From assembly GCF_007655135.1 (NCBI RefSeq), contig NC_045129.1:39495122-39559121 (forward strand): 64,000 bases of DNA, in the 5' to 3' direction. Of this stretch, positions 1 through 12,439 are shown piece by piece (the first letter of the stretch is position 1; the number at the start of each line of letters is the position of its first letter). The notes beneath the pieces are model-generated. The model did no database searches. It saw nothing but the letters and a program-made list of their open reading frames with translations, and was not told the origin of the DNA. A program made the translations under genes and the position numbers. The DNA is from Punica granatum (taxonomy: Eukaryota > Streptophyta > Magnoliopsida > Myrtales > Lythraceae).

Positions 1-3000
1 ACCTAAAACCAACCCATGTTTATAAAAAGTCTATTTTAATTTATCACTAATTCAAGTGGTCTCTTTTTATTTGTAACAATACATATGTCCTTATTTTTCA
101 TGAAACACAAAATTACGCCAACCTATTCACTGAGACTAATTCTTGCTTGGGTATTAACTCGAATGTAACTACGAGATGTTTTTAATGAATATTAAACTCT
201 TATTACAAGAAAAATTCGTCCATTTAATATTAGCGGATCACTTAAAACATATCATGATTTTCTAAATAGAAATATTGAAAATTCATATTAAAATTGATGG
301 GATAAATATTAACTTTTATACCTATAAAATATTAATTAGTACCATCATTTAAAAATTTAGAATATATACTATCAATTGAAATCTTATAAGTATTACATAT
401 AAATAGTTTTATCATTAGTTTCAATTATACTTTATAAACTATTATTATAAACCAAAAAGAAATCGGCGGAAAATTTTTTGACTAGCGGCATTGCGCTGGT
501 CTTAGACCCTAGTTTCTATTAAAACTCAAGTAGATGATTGATTGATGGTATAATAAATGGTACATATACAATGGGCACTATCATATATATGCATGCCCCG
601 TGACGGGGAAAAATAGAACACTCATGAAACCTTCGAATGCCATCTCAATAGAGTAAGTACAAATATATATTCATTAATATACGAATGAATCGATATATAT
701 AGGAGATTTGGAAGAGTGGGACTGCATGGTATAGAAATTGAACAGGTGGACAAATATCCCAATATTTTGCATAGACAAACCAACAGGTGGCTACATTATT
801 TATTATTATCATTACTATTATTATTATTAAAAATTCTCTTTTGCTAATTTTTTATTTCTATTTTTATCTGTATATTTTATGTTGTACTAGTTAATAATTA
901 TTGAATTAAAAATATAATTGTAAATTCACATATAAAGCTAACGAATCTCACACCACTCTCTCTCCCTCCCTCTTCTCTCTCTTTCTCTCTCCCCACTAAC
1001 TAATAAACCGTGGCTTTAGGTCTTTTATTTTTTTATTTTTTATTTTCTGAAGGATCACATGACATAATTGAGACTAAAAGAATAGAAAATAAACGAGATT
1101 GTAATGACGAAATTAATGTCGAAAGCTAGCAAACAAATGTATTACATGTATATTTATTTTCATATTAGACGTGCAGTGCGCGTGGATCACTGTCTAATTT
1201 CATATGCTTGAAATGAAATGAAAAAACTCTCTCTATCTCTCTCCATACTTTTTCTCGTTATGATGGATGTGTTCTTACGGTACATTGGTCTTTTGATACT
1301 CGAAATGAACTTTCATGGCTTTCCGGGTCCATCATTGATTCCTTAAAGATATAAAAAAAAATTAAAAAAAATAACTTTAAAAAACAAAACACAAGATTCC
1401 TTTGAATCTTTAAGGAAGATGTTAGTAATTAAAATATCCTCAAGGTGATCATAATAGAGAGAACCTTACCTACCGATCGAGATGTTCTATCCGAACGTAT
1501 TGCAAGGGATATCTTTTTGGGAGCTTTTCGATGTCCGAAGGTTCCTTCATTTGGGGTGAACTTTGCCTACGGTATATATAACGATTTGAAATCATTGAAA
1601 GCACTCCATGAACAGGGTGAAACCAACCATAGAACGATAATTAATCTCAACTAATAAATTGAGGGTAGATTGTGATCTCTTAAAAGAAAAAGAGACGCTA
1701 GATTAGATTAGTCGGCAATATTGAGCCATGTCCAAACTAGAGAATAGCCCACAGGCCCAAGAAAAAATCCAAGAAGTTTTTGGGCCCCAATCCAAATCGA
1801 GCTGCTCAAGCCCACATTAAGCCTAAACGACGAATATGTTATCCCCAAAAAAGTCCATGTTTTGGTAGCTCAGCTCCATAGCCCAAATTTCCCTTGCCGA
1901 TGAAAGGGAGTCGAGTTCAAGTTCAATTCCGTGGTTGTGCCCCAGTACTACTACATTTTCAATGAGACCACGAAGTTTTCCTAAACGTCTGGAGGTGTCA
2001 GCTTAGTCCTGATTAGGAAGCGATCAGCTTACTACGTACTTTAATACACCAACCAAACTGTAGGGAAGGAGCAGGACAAAGGGATTTTTGTATGAAAAGA
2101 GCGAAAGATAAAGAGGGGAATTACTGAAAAAGCTGGGGAAGGGCATCTTTCTTAACTGGTCACCAAGATTATCTATATATGCGTGTGTGTGCGCGTGTAT
2201 ATAAAATTTCTAAACCCCCCTCCCAAAAAAAAAAAAAAAAAAAAAGGTGGCTAGGGACATTGATTACATGGAACTTTCCTGGAATGGTCCAACCTTCTGC
2301 AACTTGCAGCTTTCTTGCAATATAGTGTTCGCTTCCCCTTCTCAGGAAGGAAACTGCAGACTGGAAACAGGGAAAAGCAGCCATCTTGACCCCATTCCAT
2401 CTTTTTTGTCTTTCCTGTGCTACTTATTTGAAGCGGGAAGAGGTCGCTCCAATGGTTCTTCTCCTCGAGGCCTGTGATGTGAATAGATCCAAAATATAAC
2501 ATGGTTGTGGATGCAGTGGGATAGACATGTGACCCGTCGATATGCAATCAAGTTTCAATAAACCTTTCTATATACATATACATATACATATATATATATA
2601 TATATAGATCGCTTCCTCCCTCCCATCCTAAGAGTATTTTGAGTATTCTATTGCTTGCACGGCCAGAGACAACTATGGTCGAGCCCGACAAGAATGACAA
2701 TGGAACCGACCCATTTCTAAGCGTGGCACACGATGACGTAAGACCAAAATGATCGGTTTTCATTGCGATTTCGACGGTCCCAATTCAAAGACACCAAACC
2801 AGCAGGCATATAATAATAAAAAACTTCCATCTGTGAATCTCAACAAAAAGAGAGCTTAAAAAAAATCTTCCCGCAAGCATCCAAAATCATGGAGATGGGT
2901 GGATGGCCACGTTCCCAAAGAGACTAAAATCACATATGTTAGGCATAATAGAATAGAAGATCATCGATGTCTAGCGAAGTGATTGGTGACAGACAAAACA

Positions 3001-3159
3001 AAGGAGGAGGACGGTGACATGAAAAGGATAGACAGACAGGCCCATACCTCCGGTGGAATTTTCCACAGCAACTTCCCTTCACTCCCCCCCCCCCCCCCCC
3101 CCCACCAAAAAATATATATATATATATTGCAATAATAATAATCATATCATATCATAATA

Positions 3160-3201
<42 letters not shown>

Positions 3202-3600
3202 GAGGTTTATTAACTTCCTCACAGTTGCCACGAGGATAAGGAGTAACTTCTGGCTGGCTGGACTCTTTCTTGTCTGCGTGACAGTTAAGAACACCATCGC
3301 CAATCCCAAATAGACACAACAAACGAGTCTCTTTCCCCAAAAGACCTCACCCTCCTCCTCCTCCTCCTCCTCCCCCCCTTTCACTGTACTAACTTTGTAT
3401 CAAATAACATCTATTCCAAGTGTGGAGAAAAGAAAAAATTCAATACAGTTTATATATATTATAAAAAAGAATTTATTTTATCTTAATCTTAGTTAAGCTA
3501 AGCCGGTTCAAACTTCACATTAACCAATGTCGTCAACACGGTCCTTACCAGGGAGAGCCTGTCGTAAATTTTATGCAGTGGAAGAGATGAATCACATCAT
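1..3600. other. Gene-poor AT-rich intergenic region
   Basis: I see no gene here. The stretch is AT-rich with short simple repeats: a poly-A run near 2226-2245, TA/CATA repeats at 2570-2606, a run of about 20 C at 3084-3103, an AAT/ATT inverted trinucleotide tract around 3150-3200 and a CTC repeat near 3350-3372. Open frames of 60-100 codons occur on both strands but overlap each other, run through the simple repeats and resemble no family I know. The segment around 2250-2540 is less AT-rich and might be a decayed gene or transposon piece, but I cannot identify it. Confidence 0.6.
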
Positions 3601-3727
3601 GAGGTAGTGAAAAATCAAAAGAAAGTCGTCTGCTGTGCACAGGAGTCAACATCCACTTCCATACGGAGAGACCCAACCCCACAGATACATACTGAAGCGA
3701 GAGAGCAAGAGAGGGAGGGAACTTACC

Positions 3728-3988
3728 ATGTGGTGCTCAACCTTGTCCCCGATGGTAGCACCGGAAACCCCCCTGGCGCCAGACAAGCTGCGATTCTCGC
3801 CCGATCGGCACTATGCTCTGCATGGAGAGATCTTGATGCTCGTGTGCATCCTCTGCTTCTCTCTTTTCCTCTTCTTCCTCGTCCTGCTTCCCTGTATCAA
3901 ACATATACGAAAGCCAGATGCAGGCCACATCGAATCGCCCGTCCCGGACCTATCACCTGTTCTCATGAAGGATACAGAGAAGGGTTGA
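3728..3988 (+). CDS. Possible small single-pass membrane protein (86 aa)
   Basis: An uninterrupted frame from an ATG in a purine-rich context to TGA. The product has a polar, proline-containing N-terminus (residues 1-35), then one strongly hydrophobic helix rich in Leu and Phe (about residues 40-60), then a short basic and acidic tail. The N-terminal layout, a polar stretch leading into a Gly-Glu-Ile/Leu then a Leu/Phe-rich helix, loosely recalls the N-terminal part of plant ATL-type RING-H2 proteins. No RING finger follows, so it would be a truncated relative at best. An upstream in-frame ATG at 3635 would add 31 residues. Codons in the hydrophobic segment favour C-ending Leu and Phe codons, unlike random AT-rich DNA. 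Expression evidence would be needed; it may be spurious. Confidence 0.35.
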   Translation: MWCSTLSPMVAPETPLAPDKLRFSPDRHYALHGEILMLVCILCFSLFLFFLVLLPCIKHIRKPDAGHIESPVPDLSPVLMKDTEKG

Positions 3989-4976
3989 TTGACACGATGC
4001 AAAGGATTAGCAAAAGAAGTCCTTATTCCCCCAGATGTTCAGAGCTTCCTCAACTGGTACGAGTTCATTAGTCCAGTCCCACGGAGACCAGATACTGCAG
4101 CACAGCAGCCACTGCTTTCCTTCCACGACGTGGGATCTCAGTTTGGTATATTTGATAAAAGGTATGTACTGACTAGTCAGTGACAGCAACTCTAAATCCA
4201 AATGCAGACACCCCATGGACCTGTAAAGTAAAGATACATAGAGAGCTCAGCCTCATTGACCAAGCCTCTTTCTTTCCTTTCTCCCTAGTCCTCTCTATAG
4301 CTGATGAATTGTTCAGGCATGACACATGTTATCATCTACAGCCTACAACTGAGTAATATTTTTTTTTCCCCCTTTCTTACCATCTCTTTGTTAATGTGCC
4401 TGACAAAATTCGATCTCTTAAAAAAATAAAAATAAAAAGATGCTGTTCCGCTGTCCTTTGTTTCGATTTATTACAGTAACTGGATATTCATTGAGATAAC
4501 AGAACTTCAACAGTCCGACAATGTTGGAAACCTTCAGCAACATAACAAATCAGCATGTACCCACCACTACAATATATACACAAGGGCTACACTCTTGAAC
4601 TTTAACAATGTAAGGTAGGCCATCCCAGCATGATCAATATAAGGAGCATGAACATTCGATTCAACTTTCTGTTAATCAGCAATCAATTGTGGCCAGGGAA
4701 TTAGGATCGAACTATTCCATCTAAGATTCAGGCCGAGGAAATAAGAACAGCTGAAAACTGCCAACTGAAGTAGCGGACGGAAACTTTAAGAATCGACGCC
4801 ACTTTTCTCTTATTGCATCATCTCTTCTAATCAATTCAATCCATAGTTTACATTTATCACATGATTTCATACAAGTTACAACATGAGCATCGATTCTTGC
4901 TGAAATAGAATTTCTACTTCAAATTACTAGCCTAGGTTCCGTTTTGAAAGTCTTAAGACAAACAGACATTCCTCAC
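3989..4976. other. Intergenic spacer and FOLK 3' flank
   Basis: No coding exon recognised. The right part lies immediately downstream of the FOLK stop codon on the minus strand and probably holds its 3' UTR. The remainder is unique-looking, moderately AT-rich sequence. Confidence 0.5.
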
Positions 4977-7305
4977 CTAGAAAACAAGGCTTCCAACTAT
5001 AAAGGACGTGAGAGGAACTGTGAGGTTGTCGTCGAGCGCAGTGCTCAGGGGAAGAGATTCAACAAGTGCAGAGGCGAGCGAAACAAAGAGGAAACCCCAA
5101 ATCATCTCCCAACTAACTTGCATATACCCGAATGAAGCAAAGTAGTACATGTACCTGTGACACAAGCAAGTGCAACCCATGCTCACACCGATCAAGAAGA
5201 TTTCATCATCAGAGTTAAAAAGAAATGAATAAAAATTTAAAGAGAGAGTCAAGAAATACCCAATAGAAGCTAAAAATCCAGCAGATGCCATAGCAACACT
5301 GCCAGCTAAAGATTTCCTCTTGTTGTAAGGTATTTTATGATGCCCAAACCTTCTTCCAACAATGTCAGCAAAGCCTGAAGCAGGGAGAGAGACTAAGGTG
5401 CTATCCATCATCAATTGAGCATTATCCTATATGTGGTCAATTAAAAGCATGACTCCACAATGGTTGATTAACAGTAGATATGTCCTATAGGAATTTGGCT
5501 TTCTATGAAGCATATATAGAATCCACCAATGAACTTCTAAACTCTATCAGAAAATGTTTATGGCAATTCTACAGATAGGTCAATTAACTCAGAGTCTGAG
5601 GTAACAATACCATCTCCAGCACACAGGTTGCATATTGCTGCAATTCCAACTGGGGAGGCTCTCCAGAAGACAGCACAGGCCAAAGTAATAGTTGTTGCAT
5701 AATACAGCGGCCCTTTGAGCAATTCCCTGAGGCAGAGAACAAGCTATAGCAGTTCAGACAAAGATGATAAAGAAAGAAAAGCATCAAAAGTAGAAGGTAG
5801 ACATACTGGTTTCTGCTTAGACTAGCTTGCCGCCCTGCGATTTTATTCACTTATGAAAGTACCCATCTAATAAAAATACCATCCATTGATGATGACATGC
5901 AAAAATCACTAGCAAAGCGGTGCCCAAACAAGTTTTCTTTCAATTAAGAGGCATGAATTGGGCTCTAAGCCCCTGTTTCTCCCAGCAGAATACTCTATGC
6001 AGCAACAGAGAGAGGCTTCTGTATAATAAGGTCTCAAAGAAGAGCTAAACAGTGATGAATGAATTAACTTTCAAACCTATAATCTCCAAATCTGCTCATC
6101 GACTTCACTGTGGCCTCATCTTTGTAGATTCCCAGTCCCACAAGAAGCACACGTATTATGTTAACTCCCGGAATGAGAGCAGCTAAAATTGCGCCTTGAC
6201 GTCCAGAACTGCAATGATCAACAATTGCCTCTTAATGAGATAGCAAGATCGGAAGAATGTAGAAGTTGTTACGCAGATAAGAGAATACCTGAACATTGGC
6301 CAGCAAAGCATGAAAACTAACCCGATGCTCACATGCACAAGCTTCCTATTCAATTTCTGAATGAGAAAAGAGGAAGGTGTTTAAGACCCAACGAAGAATA
6401 AACCAAGAGGTGCTGAATTGTGAAATATCAGGATCAGAAATTAAAAATCAGTCTACCTAAGTGCCACACATTGAATTAATTTCCTAAGAGGGGAACTAAC
6501 AAATAAATTATTACACCAGGAACGAACAGACTGACTGCAGACCTTCAACTGTGAGTCAACGGTTAGCTTTCCTTCAACAGTTCAAGGCTATGTTCCACAG
6601 AGCCCGGAAGGAGATCTGAGCAGAAAGAGCGTACTTTTTTTCAGATCCATCCATCCATCCACTGCTTATACCATTCACATTCACATTCACATCATACTTA
6701 CTAAATTCAACGGATCATATCACCAACTCACTTCACCATGCCTACCTAAATCACTTCACGAATCGAATTCCCCATCTGCGTGTCATTGGATAGTTTCGAG
6801 CTGAATTGAGCTCCCCTGAAGTCTCAAGAGTCTCGGATTCTCAGTACTTTATATAGTACGACTGACGACGTCGGCATAGCAAGTAAAACTGAACTTGAAG
6901 TTGAAGTTGGATATAATACGAATTTGTACAGAGAAGACTTCAGTGTGACCTGACCTGATCAAAGAGACCTCTCTTGGCAGTCTCCTCGAAGAACCGAAGA
7001 ATGGAGAGAGCTATTCCACCGGAGAGCGCGGTGGCGCAGATGTCGGAGACCAACGGATTCTCGTGGACCATAACTGCCGCCGGGGAGCTCAGGTATCGGC
7101 GGAATCTTCGGGAGCTTATAGTTAGTGATAAGGCGGGACAACTGAGGCCGAAGTGGCCGTAGAAGGTGAGACTGGCGGCGGAGGGAGAGGGCGGAGGACC
7201 CGAAGGAAGATGAAGCTCGGACCGGGTTGACCCGACAAGTGGAAGAGTAGCTCGACATCGACGGGAGATGTCAGAGATCGAGTTGGTAGGCAGAAAAGCC
7301 GCCAT
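4977..7305 (-). CDS. FOLK: Farnesol kinase / phytol kinase family protein, chloroplastic
   Basis: Six exons on the minus strand: 7305-6955, 6356-6289, 6208-6077, 5726-5611, 5374-5260 and 5154-4977, all with GT-AG borders. The joined frame gives 319 aa with no stop. The family (VTE5, VTE6, FOLK; related to dolichol kinases) phosphorylates isoprenoid alcohols with a nucleotide triphosphate. Arabidopsis FOLK acts on farnesol and affects abscisic acid sensitivity. Visible features are a Ser/Arg-rich plastid-transit-like N-terminus (residues 1-75), the family block KLNRKLVHVSIGLVF at the exon 1/2 junction, ELLKGPLYY, and the conserved CNLCAGDGFADIVGRRFG followed by KIPYNKRKSLAGS and the ESLPLSTALDDNLTVPL block. 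Several hydrophobic segments indicate a polytopic membrane protein. It resembles Arabidopsis FOLK (307 aa) more than VTE5. A palindromic transposon starts about 140 bp upstream of the ATG. Confidence 0.93.
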
Positions 7306-7442
7306 TCTGATTTGGGCCTTGGAAATGGATTGGATTCTGCCGGGCCTCTTCTCCTCTTTTATTGCCCAAACAAAATTTCTCCTTTTTTTTTTTATTTCCC
7401 TTTTCTTTCATCTTCGTTTTATTTATGACATTTTGACTTGCG

Positions 7443-7452
7443 TACTTGATAA
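7443..7452. repeat. Target-site duplication, left flank of foldback element
   Basis: The 10-mer TACTTGATAA occurs here and again at 8709-8718, directly bordering the two ends of the large palindrome. A 9-10 bp duplication is typical of Mutator-like elements. Confidence 0.75.
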
Positions 7453-8708
7453 AAGTAAACTGACAATTTCATCAATCACTTATGCAAATTGCATCAATTA
7501 AATTTCTAAAAAAAATATTATATCAATTTTGTCTCGGATCACATTAATTTCGTCCATGATCATATCAATTTAATCATTTGATTTATCTATGGTCACATCA
7601 ATTTAGTCCTTAATCACATCAATTTGATTCTTCCGCTTGGTCATATCAATTCAGTCCTTACTTGGTCACATCATTGTGGTCCTTATCAACATCAATTTTT
7701 TACATCAAAAATATCTATTTAGTCACTCCCTCCTTTTTATTACTATTGTCTCCGAGCCAATTTTGTAACATTTGTTCTCATTGTTCAGCACTCTGATTCT
7801 TGTGTTCTTAGTTGTTGTAGAAAGCTTATAATAGCAGAACTACTTAAGATCAAGTTTCGAGCCAAAAAATAAAGAAACAAGTTAAAAAAATACTGTCGAA
7901 ATTCCGTTTTCACGAGGTAGAAATTTTGGAGAGCGATATCTCTCAAACTGTGCAACAAAATCACTAACCGTCAAGCGTTGTAGCTTTCTTACGATATGAG
8001 GAATCTGTCTATATAAATTTTTGAACCAATATTGACTCTATAAGAATTTGTTATTAATGATCCAAAAATATTTTTCTCTCTAAAAACACAGTGCAAATTC
8101 TTATAGAGTCAATATTGATCCAAACAATTTATATAGATAGATTCCTCATATCATAAGGAAGTTATAGCACTTGACGCCTCGTACTTTCGTAGCACGATTT
8201 AAGAGATATCAGTCTCCGAAATTTCTGTATTATGAGTGAAAATCAAAATTCAACCACATTTTTCAAACTTGTTTCTTTACTTTTTGGTTTGAAACTGATC
8301 TTAAGTCGTAGGTATAAGCTTTTTATAGCCATCAGAATACGAGAATCGGAGGTCCGAGCAATGAAAACAAATGCTCTAAAATCGGCTTGAAAACAAGAGT
8401 AGTAAAAAGGAGAGAGAGACTGGAGAGACCTTTTTGATATAAATAATTGATGTTGACAATGACTAAAATGACGTGACAAAGCATTGACAAAGCATTGACT
8501 GAATCGATGTGACCAAGCGAAGGGGTTAAATTGATGTAACCAATGACCAAATTGATGTGATCATTGATAAAATTGATGTACCCAAGAACTAAATTGATAT
8601 GACTAAAGACGAAATTGATATGACCTAAGACCGAATTGATATAACATTTTTTTCAAGGACCCAATTGATGTAACTTGCATAATTAGGGACGAAATTGATC
8701 ATTTACTC
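7453..8708. mobile_element. Palindromic foldback transposon (long-TIR, Mutator-like) in the FOLK promoter
   Basis: Almost the whole element is one inverted repeat. Reading in from the left end (AAGTAAACTGACAATTTC) and from the reverse complement of the right end (GAGTAAATGATCAATTTC) gives the same order of landmarks: repeated CATCAATTT(A/G)GTC units, CGCTTGGTCA(C/T)AT, a segment with GAAACAAGTT, then TTCCTCATATC, and TTGACTCTATAAGAATTTG near the centre. The unpaired centre lies around 8055-8092. Identical 10 bp direct repeats flank the element. No transposase frame is visible, so it is non-autonomous. Long TIRs plus a 9-10 bp target duplication suggest a Mutator-like foldback element. The arms carry an internal tandem of imperfect ~20-30 bp units. 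Confidence 0.85.
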
Positions 8709-8718
8709 TACTTGATAA
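8709..8718. repeat. Target-site duplication, right flank of foldback element
   Basis: TACTTGATAA, the exact direct copy of 7443-7452. Confidence 0.75.
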
Positions 8719-8879
8719 GATAGTTTGCCACTGAATCGGATCGGGCCCTCGCACCAACTGAACCCCAAAAGCGTTCAAAAAAGACGTTGGCCCCCCATTA
8801 ACAAACCTCACAGGGCCTATGCCCCCACCACCGAGATCCATACACCTTAGGAGGAGGCTTGAGCCACTCTCCTGGCCCC

Positions 8880-9070
8880 AGGTAGGGCTATCCGTTATCC
8901 GGTTTACATCGAATAAAACTGAAACCGAACCAAAAATATATCGGTTTCGGGTTCAGTTTCTGCCCAGGCATGCTTGGTTTCAAACTTTGTCGGTTCCAAT
9001 TCGGTTTCCAGGGTCGTGGGCCGAACCAAATCGAAAACCGAATTATTAAAAAAAAATTAAAGAAAAGAAA
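8880..9070. mobile_element. Truncated hAT-like element end
   Basis: Starts with AGGTAGGGCTATCCGTTATC and carries dense subterminal motifs of the AACCGAACC / TTCGGTTT type on both strands, as in the ends of plant hAT elements that begin with (C/T)AGGG. I found no matching opposite end before 10 kb, so it appears truncated or rearranged. Confidence 0.45.
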
Positions 9071-11179
9071 GGGAGTTGGGGTTTTCACTTTCGGTTTTAC
9101 AGCCCTCTGCCTCTCTCTTTCTTCCGCCTCTGGCCATCTATCTGCCTCCCTCTCAAAGTCTCTCTCTGTCTGTTTCTCCTAGGCCAGGACGGACTGGACT
9201 TCCAATCCTCTCTGTTTCCGTCCCCATTGAGGCTGCTGATGAGGTCTGCTGCAATTGCCAACCTTCCACGAGTTGTTGTGGCGGCTAGCTTGCCATCAAG
9301 ACTTGCTCTCGCGATCAAAATGGGCATTTGCACATAGGGGGAGCATTTCTTTAACACAACAAGGAAAGCTTGGGTAGCATTTCTTAGTAATGAGGAGAAA
9401 AGGAATTGGGTAGTTGTTGCAATCATCATAATAAATTGAAATTAGCAAAAACTATCACTTACTAGAATCTTGACCAAAAACATTAAATTATATTGGCAAA
9501 TAACAAGATTTTTTTTTGTCAAAAATAGCAAGGACATTACGTTATATTTTAATAATCTATATATCATTTGTCGATAACAATCTTTCAACTAGATGTCCAA
9601 TAATATAATTAATTTTCGATTGAGGAGGCTTACTATATAGTGACGTTTCCCTTTAACATATAAGACCTGAAGGTTTTAATTTAAATTCTCATAATTTGAA
9701 AATTACCAAAATAAAACTCGACATATTATTGATTATTATTTATATTGAAAATTTATAATCAATTTTTTCAAGAACTTATTATATGAAAAATAAGTATGTA
9801 TGTCAAGCAAGGATATGACATGTACCATAACCTATATTATCCTGATAAAATTCCTATATGTGTTATCATTCACCAATAATTAAGGTTGCCTTGATTAGTT
9901 GGCATATGGCGCGTCAAAATCTGACCAATGCCTAATTTACAATATCACAAGCGAAATTGTATTTGAGAAGATATATTATAAGGTAAATAATTTACTGAAA
10001 TCTTAAAAAGGAGAAAAAAAAAATCTACTGAGTATCGCTTACCATTTTTAGGTTTCTTATTATGCTCTTTTTCCTTTAATTACTCTAATGCCTTGTACAT
10101 AAATAAAATTATGACGTACCAAAGTTACTATACGAGGCTCTTATATATCGCATGTAAGTATTATTCCAATAAGTCCTTAAAATGGAAGGCTATGAATACA
10201 AGTAGCAAACTAAGAACGTTCTGACTTTAAAGTGGATTATTATTAGTTTAGAAACAAAATCAGGTTCCATAAGCCTGAATGTGCATCAAACTACTTATTA
10301 CCTAATATTAAAAAAAATTATTAGACCATAATCAATCTGAAATTTTTTCTCCGTAAATTATATGGAAGGAAGAAAATTCAGTAATAATGTAATAATTGAC
10401 GGGTCAATATGCAAGCATTAACTAAGTTGCCAAGTCATGTTCCCTTGATAATAAGCACAATCAAATACGCTTTATGTATACATACGTGCAATTGCCACAC
10501 ACAGTATGTGTTAAAATTGAAAACGGCTTTTCAAATACAAAATAGAGGGGTGAACAGCTTTTATTACATGCCATATATTCTTGGTCGAAGCATTCTAATC
10601 ACTTTAATTTCTTGCTTAATTATTTTCAAAACATGAATCCACACTAATCGACATGATTTCCATGATTTGTGTCGATTCATATTGCTCGATGCGTTTGACA
10701 TCATACTAATACGTAAAATGACAAGAAATCTGTCAGGCAAAATGTATTCTTCTAGTAAAGATAGTAATTTTGGCATCACATCCATTTATGATATGTACAT
10801 GATCCGAATTGCAGGCCCGGCTTCTGCAATTAACCACTTTTGAGTTTTCGAACTAACTCAAATATACTGCAGACACAAGATTAGTAACAACCCCATAGTA
10901 TCCAACAATTAGCGATCGGGTTTGACACCGTCATCAAGACGGGAAGTTTCAAACCGGAAGTAGATTGTACTACGGTAATTGAATTATTATATTTATGCTC
11001 TACCTACCTATTTTTGTACTTGTCCATCTGTCTATATATCTATCTATCTATACAAAAAGAGAAGGTAAAACCCCACTTTCTTACAGACACTCTTCATTTG
11101 CTTTCTCTTTTCCCGAGCACTTGGCTAATTAGCAAGAAACCCTACGTCGATCTAAGTCTATCTTTTTGCCATTGAAGGA
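9071..11179. other. Intergenic, bZIP upstream region
   Basis: No gene recognised. 9090-9300 is CT-rich and less AT-biased than its surroundings; it has open frames but no family resemblance. 9430-10800 is AT-rich unique sequence. A TATC repeat lies near 11030-11055, about 130-150 bp upstream of the bZIP start codon, and the 5' leader probably lies between it and the ATG. Confidence 0.5.
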
Positions 11180-12439
11180 ATGGAGAGCTTGAATGGTGTT
11201 GTTGCCGTGGAAGGAACAACCAACCAGACAATCCCATTGCCACCATTGATGAATGGGCTGAATCAGATCGCCATCCCTAACCAGCAGGGAATTGCTGCAT
11301 TCATGGAGAATCGATCAAACCCAGCTAGCCATCATCAACCAAGTCAGGGAACACTCCCTCCAACTGGCAATGGAGCCAACAAGAAGCAAGTGAGGTGCGT
11401 GGTCCATCTCATCAATCAAACCCTTGATATATAGGGCGAGTTACGGGTTTTGCCTTTTCGTTATTTTCTCTTTTTTGCTGACAAAATAATGCATACGTGA
11501 AGACATTTCCAATATATTAATATATATGTACGTTACCCAAAAAAAAGAAAAGAATATATAGGTAACATTGTCGAGCAATTAATCAATGGATTGAATTTAG
11601 GATACGAGGTAGCGCATTGAGTTTAGGATACGTGGTAATGCATGTATAGCTAGATTCGACCAAAGATCAACATATTGTGGATCAAGCATTTAATGTATGA
11701 TATGATATGGCCATATATCCAATATTATTCGGCTTGCTTTCTTCATTTTGCTTCATGCACATATGCTATTTCTGTGTATAATTGGATATATAATATATAA
11801 GCCGATGACTATCAGTCATCTGATTATTTTCGTGCACTTTGGACGATGCTTTGCTAGCGGCCGGGCTATTGCAAACAAGGAATATTTACGAAATTATCGC
11901 CTCAAGAAGATCACTGTCACGATGCAAATGGAAGCAGAATTGAAGGCCCTCCAAGTAATTAATCAATATTTCTTCCTCTGATTCCATTTTCTCAATGGGA
12001 AGGTTGCATCGATGGCCAGAACTTACATGTGCATATGTAATTAATTTGCAGGATGAAATAGCGGCCATCGCTCCAAGAATAAAAAACATTGATCATCAGA
12101 ATGGGCAGCTCAAGGTCGAGAATGACTCCGTGAAGGAAAAGATCTCTTCATATATGACGGAGCTCGTGACTAGAGAAGGTTTGCTCACTCTTTAATTTAT
12201 AACTCCCACCGAATGAATTATAAAAAAGATTGAAAGAAAAATTTATTTCGTGTCAATTTCCATTTATGGAATGGTCCAAATTGATGCTTGCAGCTAAATA
12301 CGAAGAGCTGAGGCAAGAACGGGACGTGCTTAAGCAGATCTACGACGAGATACATGGCCCACCAGAACAGCAGGAGTCTTCAATGAAAAATCTCGCCGAC
12401 CCCAAAATGATGTTTCTACTCGATCAAGACATATTCTAA
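11180..12439 (+). CDS. bZIP-domain protein with divergent basic region
   Basis: Four exons: 11180-11394, 11858-11954, 12052-12178 and 12294-12439, GT-AG throughout, joining to 194 aa. bZIP proteins bind DNA as dimers through a basic region and leucine zipper. The invariant spacing is kept: Asn78 and Arg86 (N-x7-R), then heptad positions Met96, Leu103, Ile110, Ile117, Leu124, Val131. The zipper and following coiled coil (residues about 96-170) recall plant group I bZIPs (VIP1, bZIP34/61 type) in the run of sequence after the second heptad. The normally conserved ANRxSAxRSR stretch is replaced by ANKEYLRNYR, which could alter DNA recognition. The N-terminal 70 residues are Asn/Pro/Gln-rich. The protein is short for group I (usually above 300 aa), so it may be a lineage-specific or degenerating paralogue. 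Confidence 0.8.

Noticed and set aside
3607..4071. 154-codon frame overlapping the candidate micro-protein
   Set aside because: It lacks domain character and is the alternate frame of the better candidate at 3728-3988.
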